Assembly (NCBI GenBank): GCA_050248275.1
Contig: JBFWSR010000012.1
Location: 37,541-101,540, forward strand
Reading direction: 5' to 3'
DNA length: 64,000 nt
From: CAILZL01 sp050248275
GTDB lineage: Bacteria > Pseudomonadota > Gammaproteobacteria > Steroidobacterales > Steroidobacteraceae
Shown here: piece by piece, positions 53,535 to 62,037 of the stretch
Layout of the letters: each line of letters starts with the position of its first letter
How positions within the stretch are numbered: the first letter of the stretch is position 1
The notes under the pieces: generated by a model
Seen by the model: only the letters and a program-made list of their open reading frames with translations
Databases searched by the model: none
What the model was told of the DNA's origin: nothing
Translations under genes and position numbers: made by a program

Positions 53535-55478
53535 CTAAGGCTGCACCTTCGCCAGCCAGGCCCGGGTATCCAGCGGCTTGTCGCTACGCAGCCATTTGAA
53601 CACCAGGCTGTGCCATAACACCCGCTGTACGTAATGACGGGTTTCGTTGTACGGGATGTTTTCGATCCAGATGTCCGTTTCCATGGTCTGTGCCGGCAAC
53701 CAGCGGCGTACTGCAGCAGGACCGGCGTTATAGGACGCCACAGCCAGCACGACCTGACCATTGAAAGCATCCAGCAGCGATTTGAGATACATCGCGCCCA
53801 GCGGCACATTGACTGTCGGCTCGAACAACTCTTCTGCAGTGGGCACCGGCAGATCGAACTTGCGAGCCGTCATGCGCGCCGTCTCCGGCAACAATTGCAG
53901 CAGACCGCGCGCATTGGCGGACGATTGTGCATCGGCGCGGAACAGGGTTTCCTGGCGCATGACGCCATATATCAAGTCAGTTGACAGGCCACTGCGGCGC
54001 GCGGCGACAGTCACTTCGCTATCGAACGGCCGTGGATATAAAAATGGGTAATCGTTGTAAAGACCGAGCCTGGCCGTGGTGGCAATCGCCTGATCGTACC
54101 AGCCCCATTCGTGGGCCAGCCCCGCAGCCGCCAGATGCTCGCCGGGCTGCAGCGTGGCAAACACCTGATTCCACTCTGCGCCCGCTTCGTTGCGTAACTG
54201 CACAGCCAGCAGTTCGCGTGCGCGTCGCATGCCAGGCAATCTGGCCAGCGACTGCATCGTCGCCGCATCCATCGACACAGGCTGCGCATGCGGTACATAA
54301 CCAATCTGTAACCGGGCTGCGGCCATCGCAGCGTAATAGTTGTCGTCGTTGGCCATCAGCGCTTGATAGAGCAGCCGCGCCGCATCAGCGTCATCCATCT
54401 GCTCATCGGCACGCGCCAGCCAGTAGCGCCAGCGTGCTTGCGTGCGCAATGCTTCCGGCATGGCTTGAATGCCCTGTTGCACCTGCGGCCAGTCGGCTGC
54501 CCAGAGTGCGGCGCGCACGCGCCATTCACGCGCCTGATCGTTCATGTCTGCGGGCTGAACGCGCTCGAAGTAATGCAAAGCTTCATCCCGCCGACTCCAC
54601 GACAGCGACAATGCCAGGCTCAATACATAAGGGCTTGCAGCGGCTGTGGTCAGTCCACGCCTGCGTACCAGTTGCGGCAATCGTTGCAGTGCTGCATCCG
54701 GATTCTTGCGCGCCAATCGCTGCCAGCCATCCTGCATGGCCGCTGTTTCAATCTTGATACCGGGATTGGCAATCAGTGCATCGATCGCTTGTTGCGGTTG
54801 CTCGATCAGGATGGCCCATTGCCGCAGCGGTTCGGCCTGAATGGGCGACAGCAGGGCTGCCAGTTCACGCGCCAGGGCCGTATTGCCTGACTTCAACGCC
54901 AGTCGCGCGCGCTGTTCGATCATGCTGCCGGTAATGACCTGATTGCGACGCGCCCATTCAAAGGGGGCATTGCAGGCCGCCGCCTGCCGTTCGCCATTCA
55001 TCCACAGACTACTCAGCGAACTCGACAAAGAGGCTGTTTGTTCGGCGCTGAGCGGACCACTCAACTGCGCAACGGCAGCCAGACAGCGCAGTTCGGCATC
55101 CAGGCTATTGGCCGGCAGATTCGCCAGAAATTCCGGCCATTGCTGACGCGCCGCCAAATCCAGCAACCAGGCACGGCGCAGATCCCTGCTGGCCAGTGAA
55201 CCATTCTGTGCCAGCAGGAAAGTCTTGATGGCCTGATCCACACTTGCCACATCGCGCGCAACTTGCGACAGCGACTGCCGCAGCCGCGCCGCCTGCAGAT
55301 AGGGATACAGGATGTATTCCTGCAACCCCGCACTGTCGGTCGCGAGCGTCGTGGCAGTCGGTACGGCGGCATATGCCTGCCTGAACTCGCGGCGAACCAC
55401 TGCGTCGGGATCGCTGGCCGCCATCACCACTGTGGCAAGCAGCAAGACCGGCATGAGCAAGCGTCGGACCACCATCAT
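53535..55478 (-). CDS. slt: Soluble lytic murein transglycosylase
   Basis: A 647-residue periplasmic protein with a signal peptide (about 1-21). It has a long alpha-helical superhelix (about 25-470) and a C-terminal goose-lysozyme-like catalytic domain with the catalytic Glu510 in YGVMRQETLFRADAQSSANA, then GLLQLLPETA and SYNAGPAAVRRW. It cleaves peptidoglycan to 1,6-anhydro products. The gene starts 27 bp after the stop of the membrane-anchored regulator, so the two may be co-transcribed. Length matches E. coli Slt70. Confidence 0.92.
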   Translation of the reverse strand: MMVVRRLLMPVLLLATVVMAASDPDAVVRREFRQAYAAVPTATTLATDSAGLQEYILYPYLQAARLRQSLSQVARDVASVDQAIKTFLLAQNGSLASRDLRRAWLLDLAARQQWPEFLANLPANSLDAELRCLAAVAQLSGPLSAEQTASLSSSLSSLWMNGERQAAACNAPFEWARRNQVITGSMIEQRARLALKSGNTALARELAALLSPIQAEPLRQWAILIEQPQQAIDALIANPGIKIETAAMQDGWQRLARKNPDAALQRLPQLVRRRGLTTAAASPYVLSLALSLSWSRRDEALHYFERVQPADMNDQAREWRVRAALWAADWPQVQQGIQAMPEALRTQARWRYWLARADEQMDDADAARLLYQALMANDDNYYAAMAAARLQIGYVPHAQPVSMDAATMQSLARLPGMRRARELLAVQLRNEAGAEWNQVFATLQPGEHLAAAGLAHEWGWYDQAIATTARLGLYNDYPFLYPRPFDSEVTVAARRSGLSTDLIYGVMRQETLFRADAQSSANARGLLQLLPETARMTARKFDLPVPTAEELFEPTVNVPLGAMYLKSLLDAFNGQVVLAVASYNAGPAAVRRWLPAQTMETDIWIENIPYNETRHYVQRVLWHSLVFKWLRSDKPLDTRAWLAKVQP

Positions 55479-55505
55479 CGAACCATCATTGGCCGGTCTG
55501 CCCGG

Positions 55506-56903
55506 TCATGGCCGCAATGCATCGCTTGATTGCGACAGGGTCGCCGAACTGGACGCTGTCGCCTCCGCCTCGATGCGACGTGCCGCGTAGCGGTGACTCA
55601 GCAGCAAACGCCCTCCCAGCACGGAACGTTCCAGTCCCTCAACGGAATACAGCGCTTCGAAATTCTGTTGTGTGCCTGCCTGTTTGCTGAGACCCTCCAG
55701 CGAAGAGGACTGGGTCAGCGCCTCGGCCACGTACATCAAGGCCACATCGCGAGTGCCGGCCATGATCACCAGCTCATTGCCGATGGCGCCGGTGCGCGCG
55801 GAAAAATAGCCGTAATCGCGATAGGTTTTCTGCGGCGTGTCTTCGAGCGCGTTGGCCTGGCTCACGTAGCGCTGCTGTGTTTGCAGATCGATCAGTTCGT
55901 CGAAGGAATCGCCGATGGCGAAACGCGAGCCGTCAAATACAATCTGGCGCAGGATGCCCATGCCACTCAACAAACCGACATAAACAATGTGCGCCGAGCG
56001 CGCCATGGCCGGCGTGAGCTCGGAAGCCAGTATCACCTGCACCTGACGCGCGCTCTTGTGATTCGGCTCCAGCAGCGGCATGACATTGCGCAAGGCATAG
56101 GCCGTGGAGGTGGGCAGATAGCGCAATGCCACATCCATATAGCGCGCCGCCAGCTCGGGATTGTTCTTGAGGTGCTGCTCCAGATCGGTGGGTGAATTGA
56201 TATCGAACTCACGCACCAGTCGCTGTACCTCCATGGAGTTGTCGTCCAGCTCACCGAAGATATAGTAATCGCCCACCACGATATAGATGGGCAGATTGTC
56301 ATCCAGCATCCTGGCCCATACCGGCTGTGCGCGCACTGCCTCCAGCTCACGAGCCGCCGGCGACACGCCCGGCCGCAGCGCCAGCACCAGCAGATTCAAC
56401 AGCAGCAATGCCACTGCCAGTCCCGACAGCCAGGACACCCAGCGTCGTTGCAACATCGGCTTGGGTGTCGCGACCAGGGCTTCCAGCTCGGCTTCCGCCA
56501 CCGCCTCGCTGTCCAGTTCCGGATCGTCAGATCCGGGCACAGCGCCAGCCTCCACCTGCAACTCGGGAGACAATGGTTCGGCATGGCTTTGCAATATGAA
56601 GCGGTATTGACCCTTGGGAATGATCAGGCGTTCTTCATCATCCTTACCCGGCCCGGCGTAGTATTCGTCCAGCTTGCGACGTAACTTGTGAATGTAAACG
56701 CGCACCATCGCGTCCTGCGCAACATCGAAATCAGCGCGCTTGCCGAATACGTCCAGCGCAACTTCGATTTCCTTGGGCACTCGTCCGGCCAGCGCACAGT
56801 CGACAAAAAAATTGAACAGGCGCAGCAGCAAGTCGGAACGCCCCAGCGCGCCACTGGCGCGGATACGTTCAGCGTGAGCCTGCAATTGTTCGGGTTGGAT
56901 CAT
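55506..56903 (-). CDS. Membrane-anchored winged-helix regulator-like protein
   Basis: A 465-residue protein. Residues 1-105 form an OmpR/ToxR-like winged helix: GRSDLLLRLFNFFVDCAL, then ALDVFGKRADFDVAQDAMVRV and YIHKLRRKLDEYY as the recognition region. An acidic linker leads to one membrane helix (about 155-177) and a large C-terminal domain outside the cytoplasm containing DNLPIYIVVGDYYIFGEL. The layout is that of CadC/ToxR one-component regulators, although the sensor domain is not one I can name. It is divergent from the cytochrome c gene and 27 bp before slt. Confidence 0.8.
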   Translation of the reverse strand: MIQPEQLQAHAERIRASGALGRSDLLLRLFNFFVDCALAGRVPKEIEVALDVFGKRADFDVAQDAMVRVYIHKLRRKLDEYYAGPGKDDEERLIIPKGQYRFILQSHAEPLSPELQVEAGAVPGSDDPELDSEAVAEAELEALVATPKPMLQRRWVSWLSGLAVALLLLNLLVLALRPGVSPAARELEAVRAQPVWARMLDDNLPIYIVVGDYYIFGELDDNSMEVQRLVREFDINSPTDLEQHLKNNPELAARYMDVALRYLPTSTAYALRNVMPLLEPNHKSARQVQVILASELTPAMARSAHIVYVGLLSGMGILRQIVFDGSRFAIGDSFDELIDLQTQQRYVSQANALEDTPQKTYRDYGYFSARTGAIGNELVIMAGTRDVALMYVAEALTQSSSLEGLSKQAGTQQNFEALYSVEGLERSVLGGRLLLSHRYAARRIEAEATASSSATLSQSSDALRP

Positions 56904-57021
56904 CGGATATGTCGGATAAAGGACCGGGAGCCCGCCCAACACCACGGCGCACGCTACATGCGGCTGAAATCATGGTGCCGATGAGGCCTGATGTTGCAGC
57001 AATGCTGATCATCACTGATGA

Positions 57022-57092
57022 GCAAGTAATCTTAAGCCTATCAGAATCGGATCATTAACGTTTCGGTAACGTGATTGACAACAGTTACTTGC
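57022..57092. promoter_or_regulatory. Likely operator region between regulator and cytochrome c genes
   Basis: An 8-bp inverted repeat (GCAAGTAA at 57022-57029; TTACTTGC at 57085-57092) encloses a direct repeat TAACGT at 57056-57061 and 57067-57072, spaced 11 bp, one helical turn, as OmpR/ToxR-type winged helices prefer. A TTGACA (57075-57080) could be the -35 box of the cytochrome gene, but no good -10 follows, as expected for an activated promoter. Confidence 0.4.
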
Positions 57093-57180
57093 AAGACATC
57101 TGCAAACAAATGATTGATCATGCCCACCGGCTGACGCAAGGACCGATCACTGCCAGGCTTCCCTCACCCGCCACGCCAAC

Positions 57181-57981
57181 ATGAACCAACCGTCGTCCTC
57201 TCCCGCTCCCCTGCTTCGACCGGCCATGCGCCGCTGGTTCGTGGTGGGCGCACTGGCGCTGCTGATTGCAGGCCTGGGCCTTTATCATTGGCTGCACACT
57301 TCACGGCAGGACGCCGCCTTGCTGCGCAGCGAGGGCGAGCAACTGCAAGGCAACACAGTGCTTCTGGCTTATGCCAGCCAGCGCGCCCAGCCACTCTATA
57401 AGAAATATTGCGCCGGCTGCCATGGCGCCGACCTCAAAGGCAACCGCAGCAAGGGCATCCCCAATCTTGGCGATGGCATCTGGTTGTATGGCGCCGGTCA
57501 GATTACCGAGATCGAACAAACCATCCTGTACGGCATCCGCTCCGGACACCCCAAGGCACACAACCTTGCCGACATGCCCGGCTTCGGCCGCCTCGGCCTG
57601 TTGGCACCGGATGAGGTGGAGGACGTTGTCGAATACGTACTGCAAATCAGTCATCAGCCGCACAATGCGGCGGCAGCCGAGCGCGGCAAACTGCTCTACC
57701 AGGATCGCGGCGCCTGTTATGACTGCCACGCCCTCGATGGCTATGGGATTTCTGATTACGGCACGCCCGGCCTGACCGGACGCGGCGGATCCTGGCTGTA
57801 CGGCGGCGATCGCGCCACCTTGTACAAATCAATTTTCGATGGTCGCCATGGCCTGTGTCCGGCCTGGATTGACAAACTGAGCTTTGCCGAGATCCGTGCA
57901 CTGGCCGCATTCCTGTATAGCCGTTCGCACAGCAATAACGAACCGCAAAACGCTCAGTCACCCCATGCTGCAGGAGCCTGA
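57181..57981 (+). CDS. Dihaem cytochrome c, CcoP/FixP-like
   Basis: A 266-residue membrane-anchored protein (TM about 19-37) with two haem-c sites: Cys77-Cys80-His81 (CAGCH) and Cys179-Cys182-His183 (CYDCH). Segments NLGDGIWLYGAGQ and RGGSWLYGGD match subunit III of cbb3 oxidases. The first haem's axial Met is probably Met132 (LADMPGFG). In the second domain the expected GRxGxMPAW reads GRHGLCPAW, so Cys226 stands where the Met ligand should be. No cbb3 catalytic subunit is nearby. The isomerase gene starts immediately after its stop. Confidence 0.9.
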   Translation: MNQPSSSPAPLLRPAMRRWFVVGALALLIAGLGLYHWLHTSRQDAALLRSEGEQLQGNTVLLAYASQRAQPLYKKYCAGCHGADLKGNRSKGIPNLGDGIWLYGAGQITEIEQTILYGIRSGHPKAHNLADMPGFGRLGLLAPDEVEDVVEYVLQISHQPHNAAAAERGKLLYQDRGACYDCHALDGYGISDYGTPGLTGRGGSWLYGGDRATLYKSIFDGRHGLCPAWIDKLSFAEIRALAAFLYSRSHSNNEPQNAQSPHAAGA

Positions 57982-57982
57982 C

Positions 57983-58918
57983 GTGAACAACGTCCCAGAC
58001 AACGAGTTTTTTGATTTCAGCGCAGCCAGTAACCGCCGCGCCTTCACGCTGCTTGGCATCGGCGCGCTGCTCGGCCTGGCGATCGCCGGTTACGGCCTGT
58101 TCACTGCGGCGGGCACCGCCACCAAAACCGTGCCTCCGGAATACATTGCCCTGGTCAACCAGCGGCCCATCTATCGCAGCGATTACCTGGCGCAGCTGCA
58201 AACCACATACACGGTCAGTTACGAAAATGCCACGCCGGAGCAAAAACGGAAAGTGCTCGATGACATGATCGACGAGGAACTGATGGTGCAGCGTGGCCTG
58301 GAAGTCGATCTGCCTTCCTATGATCCGAGCGTGCGCAGCGCCCTGGTAGCCGGCGTCGAACTGCAGATGTTTGCCGATGTCCTGGCCTCGCAGCCCAGCG
58401 AAGAAGAGTTGCATGCCTGGTATGACCAGCATCGCGACCAATACTCGAGCATCGGCATCATGCAATTGCGCGATCTGGTACTGAGCCCACGGAGCAATGA
58501 GGACGAGACCGCTTTCAAGCAGCGCGTACAGGCTGCAATAACTGCCTTGCGCGCCGGCAGGAACATCGACAGCGTGATGCAGCAATACCAGTTGCGCGAC
58601 TCGCTGCATCTGCAACAAGGCGGCAAAGCCGATTTAGGCGAGGTATTCGAGTTTGCAGCCGAAGCCAAGCTGCCGCCAGCCGTGTTCGCCGCCACCAGGA
58701 AGCTGCCGGCGGACGCCGTGTCCGAGCCGATTGTGGTGGAGGGCGAAGGCACGCACATCGTGGTGATGGGCAAACGCAGGCAATCCGAGCCGCTGGATTT
58801 CGCCACCGTACGCAGTCGCGTCTGGGGCGACATCAAGAACGCCCAGCAGGAAAAGGTGCGCAGCTCCACGCTGAGCTATCTGCGCAACAAATCAACCATC
58901 CTGACTGCGCAGGAATAA
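57983..58918 (+). CDS. PpiC-type peptidylprolyl isomerase, membrane-anchored
   Basis: A 311-residue protein with an N-terminal membrane helix (LLGIGALLGLAIAGYGLF) and a SurA-N-like helical region (ALVNQRPIYRSDYLAQL; LDDMIDEELMVQRGLEVDLP). A parvulin-like C-terminal part follows (LRDLVLSPRSNEDE, GGKADLGEVFEF, VSEPIVVEGEGTHIVVM). Such proteins help fold exported or membrane proteins. GTG at 57983 is preferred as start: AGGAG is six bases upstream, and it directly follows the cytochrome stop. An in-frame ATG at 57965 is the alternative. The HupE-like gene starts 3 bp after its stop. Confidence 0.82.
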   Translation: MNNVPDNEFFDFSAASNRRAFTLLGIGALLGLAIAGYGLFTAAGTATKTVPPEYIALVNQRPIYRSDYLAQLQTTYTVSYENATPEQKRKVLDDMIDEELMVQRGLEVDLPSYDPSVRSALVAGVELQMFADVLASQPSEEELHAWYDQHRDQYSSIGIMQLRDLVLSPRSNEDETAFKQRVQAAITALRAGRNIDSVMQQYQLRDSLHLQQGGKADLGEVFEFAAEAKLPPAVFAATRKLPADAVSEPIVVEGEGTHIVVMGKRRQSEPLDFATVRSRVWGDIKNAQQEKVRSSTLSYLRNKSTILTAQE

Positions 58919-58921
58919 ACC

Positions 58922-60109
58922 ATGCGATTCATATTGCGATGCCTGCTGCTGTTACTGGCCGGACTGGGTCTGGCGCAGGCGCACGTCAAGAGCGAGTCGC
59001 ACAGCGTCTGGCGCATCAATGGCAACAAGGTCAATCTCAATTTCACCCTGCCGCTGCCTGAAACGCTGCGTCTGGCCACGCAGGAAGGCATGCAGCCCAG
59101 TAACGAACAGGTGCTCGAATACCTCAGTCAGCACCTGAGCGTCAGCAGCAAGGCCGGCAAATGCAGCATGCATTCACAACGCGCGGTCTCGGCGACGGCG
59201 CAGTTCCGCCGTTTTGAATTTGGCTTTGAATGCGGCAGCGCCGACAACCTGCAACTCCATTCATCCGTGCTGTTCGATCTGGCGCCGTCGCATGTCAACC
59301 TGGCGCAGATTGAAACTGCCGACGGCAAGTACATCGAACAGATCATCAGTGCAGATCACCAGACACTGTCGCTGACCAGCGAAGAAGACGAACTGAAAAG
59401 CGCCGGTTTCATCAAGTACATGGAGATGGGCATCATGCACATCTTCACCGGCATCGATCACATGTCGTTCCTGCTCGGCCTCGTGCTGATATCCAGACGC
59501 ACGCGCGACCTGGTATTTGTCATCACCGGATTCACCATTGGCCACAGCGTGACGCTGGCGCTGGCCGTCACCGGCATTCTCAAACCCGATGCACAATTCA
59601 TCGACGCCCTGGTGGCGCTGACTATTGCGCTGATCGGTGCAGAAAACGTGGCCGTGGCCACCCACAGACCCGGCGCGGTAGCCATGGGCATGGGTGGTTT
59701 GTTGATTGCGATGACACTGGCGCGCGTAGCAGGGTTTGGCAGCTTGCCGGTGTTGTTACTGCTGGGCGCCGGCATCTTCACCGCCAATTACCTGATGATT
59801 TCCGGTCACCTGCGCGATGCCGGACGATTGCGGCTGGTGGTGACCATGGTGTTCGGTCTCATTCACGGTTTTGGTTTTGCCGCCGATCTGCTCGAACTGC
59901 ACATGCCCACCGACATGCTGGTCAAGTTACTGGTGGGTTTCAATCTGGGCGTGGAAGCAGGTCAGCTCACAGTGGTGTTCGTGTTGCTGGGACTGGTTGC
60001 GCTGCTGCGCCAATTCAAACTGGCCCTGCCGCGTCCGATTGTGGTCGATACCCTGGCGGCCGGTCTGGCAGGGTTGGGACTGTTCTGGTTCATACAGCGC
60101 AGTTTCTGA
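58922..60109 (+). CDS. HupE/UreJ-family membrane protein with exported N-terminal domain
   Basis: A 395-residue protein: signal peptide (about 1-20, AQA/H), a periplasmic domain (about 21-160) with two or three Cys, then a seven-helix HupE-like region (about 165-395). Metal-ligand-type motifs are HIFTGIDHMSFLLG (His173, Asp179, His180), IGHSVTLAL (His208), GLIHGFGFA (His315) and GFNLGVEAGQ (339-348). HupE/UreJ proteins carry nickel or cobalt, but this longer form is of unknown substrate. The gene lies 3 bp after the isomerase gene. A shorter HupE-like paralogue is encoded at 61312-62037. Confidence 0.87.
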   Translation: MRFILRCLLLLLAGLGLAQAHVKSESHSVWRINGNKVNLNFTLPLPETLRLATQEGMQPSNEQVLEYLSQHLSVSSKAGKCSMHSQRAVSATAQFRRFEFGFECGSADNLQLHSSVLFDLAPSHVNLAQIETADGKYIEQIISADHQTLSLTSEEDELKSAGFIKYMEMGIMHIFTGIDHMSFLLGLVLISRRTRDLVFVITGFTIGHSVTLALAVTGILKPDAQFIDALVALTIALIGAENVAVATHRPGAVAMGMGGLLIAMTLARVAGFGSLPVLLLLGAGIFTANYLMISGHLRDAGRLRLVVTMVFGLIHGFGFAADLLELHMPTDMLVKLLVGFNLGVEAGQLTVVFVLLGLVALLRQFKLALPRPIVVDTLAAGLAGLGLFWFIQRSF

Positions 60110-60123
60110 TCACGACAGACATC

Positions 60124-60543
60124 ATGTTTACCTACGTCTCTCTGGGCACCAACGATCTGGACAGGGCCACCCGCTTTTACGATCCGGTAATGCAGGCACT
60201 GGGACATCGTCGTTGCGACATCAGTCATGAACCGGATTGGGAAGGCTGGGCGGGCTGGGGGCGCTATGAAAACCACGGACAATTTGAACTGGCATTATGG
60301 CTGTGCCAGCCGTTCAATCAACAACCGGCGACTGCCGGCAACGGCACCATGATCGCATTCAAGGCCGATAGCTGGCAGGCCGTGCGCGCATTCCATGCCG
60401 CCGCTCTCCAGCATGGCGGCAGCAACGAGGGCGAACCCGGCCTGCGTCCGCATTATGGCGAGGATTTTTATGCCGCCTATGTGCGCGATCCCGATGGCAA
60501 CAAGCTGGCTGCGGTATGCCGTGGCTACCAACAGGAAGTCTGA
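60124..60543 (+). CDS. VOC-superfamily (glyoxalase-like) protein
   Basis: A 139-residue protein with the paired beta-alpha-beta-beta-beta fold of the vicinal oxygen chelate superfamily. The opening is MFTYVSLGTNDLDRATRFYDPVMQ in shortened form, and YAAYVRDPDGNKLAAVCRG is the C-terminal signature with candidate metal Glu/His residues elsewhere (HGQFELALW). Family members include glyoxalases, dioxygenases and resistance proteins. It follows the HupE-like gene by 14 bp and may be in the same transcript, though a functional link is not evident. Confidence 0.85.
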   Translation: MFTYVSLGTNDLDRATRFYDPVMQALGHRRCDISHEPDWEGWAGWGRYENHGQFELALWLCQPFNQQPATAGNGTMIAFKADSWQAVRAFHAAALQHGGSNEGEPGLRPHYGEDFYAAYVRDPDGNKLAAVCRGYQQEV

Positions 60544-60614
60544 CAGTCCATTACCGGAACGATGGATACGCAGCTCAATCAATCAGCGTCGGGCAGCAAA
60601 ACATTATCAACGAC

Positions 60615-61265
60615 TCAAGCCTTGGTGATGCCATAGTTGACGAGTCTGTCAAAGTAACCTGTGACAGTGAGCGTGATCGTCACGGGATGGTCGTTGTAAT
60701 TGAGCCAGAACCAGCCGTGTTCGCCGGCAAAGGGCGCGACCAGTGAACCATTGGCGCCGCTGCTGGCGTCCTGCTCTTCATAACGTACAAACATCTCCTT
60801 GTTGGCAGCCTGCGGATCGTGGCCGTGATAATCCACATAAACCTGACCACGATCCACTTTCCAGGAATACAGTACCACCTTGCTTGCAGCGAGCACGGCC
60901 TTGATCTCGGTCTGGGATTCCGGCGGTATAGTGATCGTCAGCGTTTCGGTTCTGGGCGCTTCAGTCTGGCTTTGATGCACACCCGGATTCGGCAGGGGCG
61001 TGGGTTCGCCGGCGTCGGGCACCGTAGCCTGCAGTATCTTTTCGTTGCCGCTGATGACATCGGTGATTTCAATCTGGTGTCCGGCGCTATGCATCCTGGT
61101 CAGTCCCAGCATGCGCCCCGCGCCGGTTGGATCAATGCCATATTCGGCAGGCAGCACCACCGTCACCAACACCAGCGCCGCTGCAGCCACTGCCACCGCC
61201 AGGCTGGTCAGGATGCGACGCAGGCTGGGCACCTGATTCTGAAACGGAGAAGAAGTCTCGGACAT
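60615..61265 (-). CDS. Membrane-anchored protein of unknown function, HupE-associated
   Basis: A 216-residue protein with one N-terminal membrane helix (about 18-40) and a periplasmic domain. The domain holds ETLTITIPPESQTEIKAVL, VVLYSWKVDRGQVYVDYHGHDP and GEHGWFWLNYNDHPVTITLTV. The HGH and HGW segments, aromatic-rich strands and absence of enzyme motifs suggest a ligand- or metal-binding sandwich. I recall similar proteins annotated as transmembrane anchor proteins beside HupE/UreJ genes, which is the arrangement here (46 bp from the HupE-like gene). Function unknown. Confidence 0.72.
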   Translation of the reverse strand: MSETSSPFQNQVPSLRRILTSLAVAVAAAALVLVTVVLPAEYGIDPTGAGRMLGLTRMHSAGHQIEITDVISGNEKILQATVPDAGEPTPLPNPGVHQSQTEAPRTETLTITIPPESQTEIKAVLAASKVVLYSWKVDRGQVYVDYHGHDPQAANKEMFVRYEEQDASSGANGSLVAPFAGEHGWFWLNYNDHPVTITLTVTGYFDRLVNYGITKA

Positions 61266-61311
61266 GTGAATTTATCCTGATGAGAAATGAGGATGATTCA
61301 GGCGCAACGGC

Positions 61312-62037
61312 TCAAGCGAGCAGATAGCCGGTCAGCTGATAACCGAACAACACAAACCCCGCTGCCATGATAATGACATTGGCAACATAGGCCGAGCGCA
61401 AAAAGCCTTCGCTGCGTCGCCATAAATTGAAAGCCAGCAGTATCAAGGCCAGCGCAGCGAACTGCCCCAGTTCCACGCCGATATTGAAACCGATCATGTT
61501 GGCCACCAGCCCTTGGCGGGACAGCGTCAACTCCTGCAATTTGGTGGACAGGCCAAAGCCATGCGCCAGACCAAACAGCAACACCGCCGCCCGGGTATCG
61601 ATGCGTATGCCCAGTCGCTGGAAACCGCCGATGTTTTCAAAGGCCTTGTACACCACCGACAGACCGATGATGGCATCGACGACATAGGCATTGGCGTGAA
61701 TACCCGCCAGCACACCCAACAGCAAGGTGGTGCTATGACCGATGGCGAACAGCGTGACATACAGCGCCACATCCTTGAGGCGATACAGAAAGAAAATCAC
61801 GCCAGCCAGAAACAGCAGGTGATCGTAGCCCGTCACCATGTGCTTCGCGCCCAGATACAGGTAAGGAATGAATGCCACCCCTTGCACATTCTGCAAGTAA
61901 CCGGCGTCTCCCTCTGTCACCCCGTGCGCCCAGCTATCGCCCACGCACAAGGACAGACAGGCCAATAACGCTGACCATACCCACCACCGGCGTGCGCCAG
62001 GCCCGCCAAGGAAAACCACATTGAAATTTGCTGACAT
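61312..62037 (-). CDS. HupE/UreJ-family membrane protein, short form
   Basis: A 241-residue protein with a signal-like first helix (cleavage near SWAHG) and about six further helices. It shares with the longer paralogue HMVTGYDHLLFLAG (His66, Asp72, His73), IGHSTTLLLG (His101), GLAHGFGLS (His159) and GFNIGVELGQ (183-192), so the same four motif blocks recur in the same order. Probably a metal or metal-complex carrier (inference from the family). It is the first gene of a minus-strand pair with the membrane-anchored protein. Confidence 0.85.
   Translation of the reverse strand: MSANFNVVFLGGPGARRWWVWSALLACLSLCVGDSWAHGVTEGDAGYLQNVQGVAFIPYLYLGAKHMVTGYDHLLFLAGVIFFLYRLKDVALYVTLFAIGHSTTLLLGVLAGIHANAYVVDAIIGLSVVYKAFENIGGFQRLGIRIDTRAAVLLFGLAHGFGLSTKLQELTLSRQGLVANMIGFNIGVELGQFAALALILLAFNLWRRSEGFLRSAYVANVIIMAAGFVLFGYQLTGYLLA

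Noticed and set aside
57181..57981. Annotation as a true cbb3 oxidase subunit
   Set aside because: No CcoN or CcoO gene is nearby, and the second axial Met is replaced, so it is better called CcoP-like.
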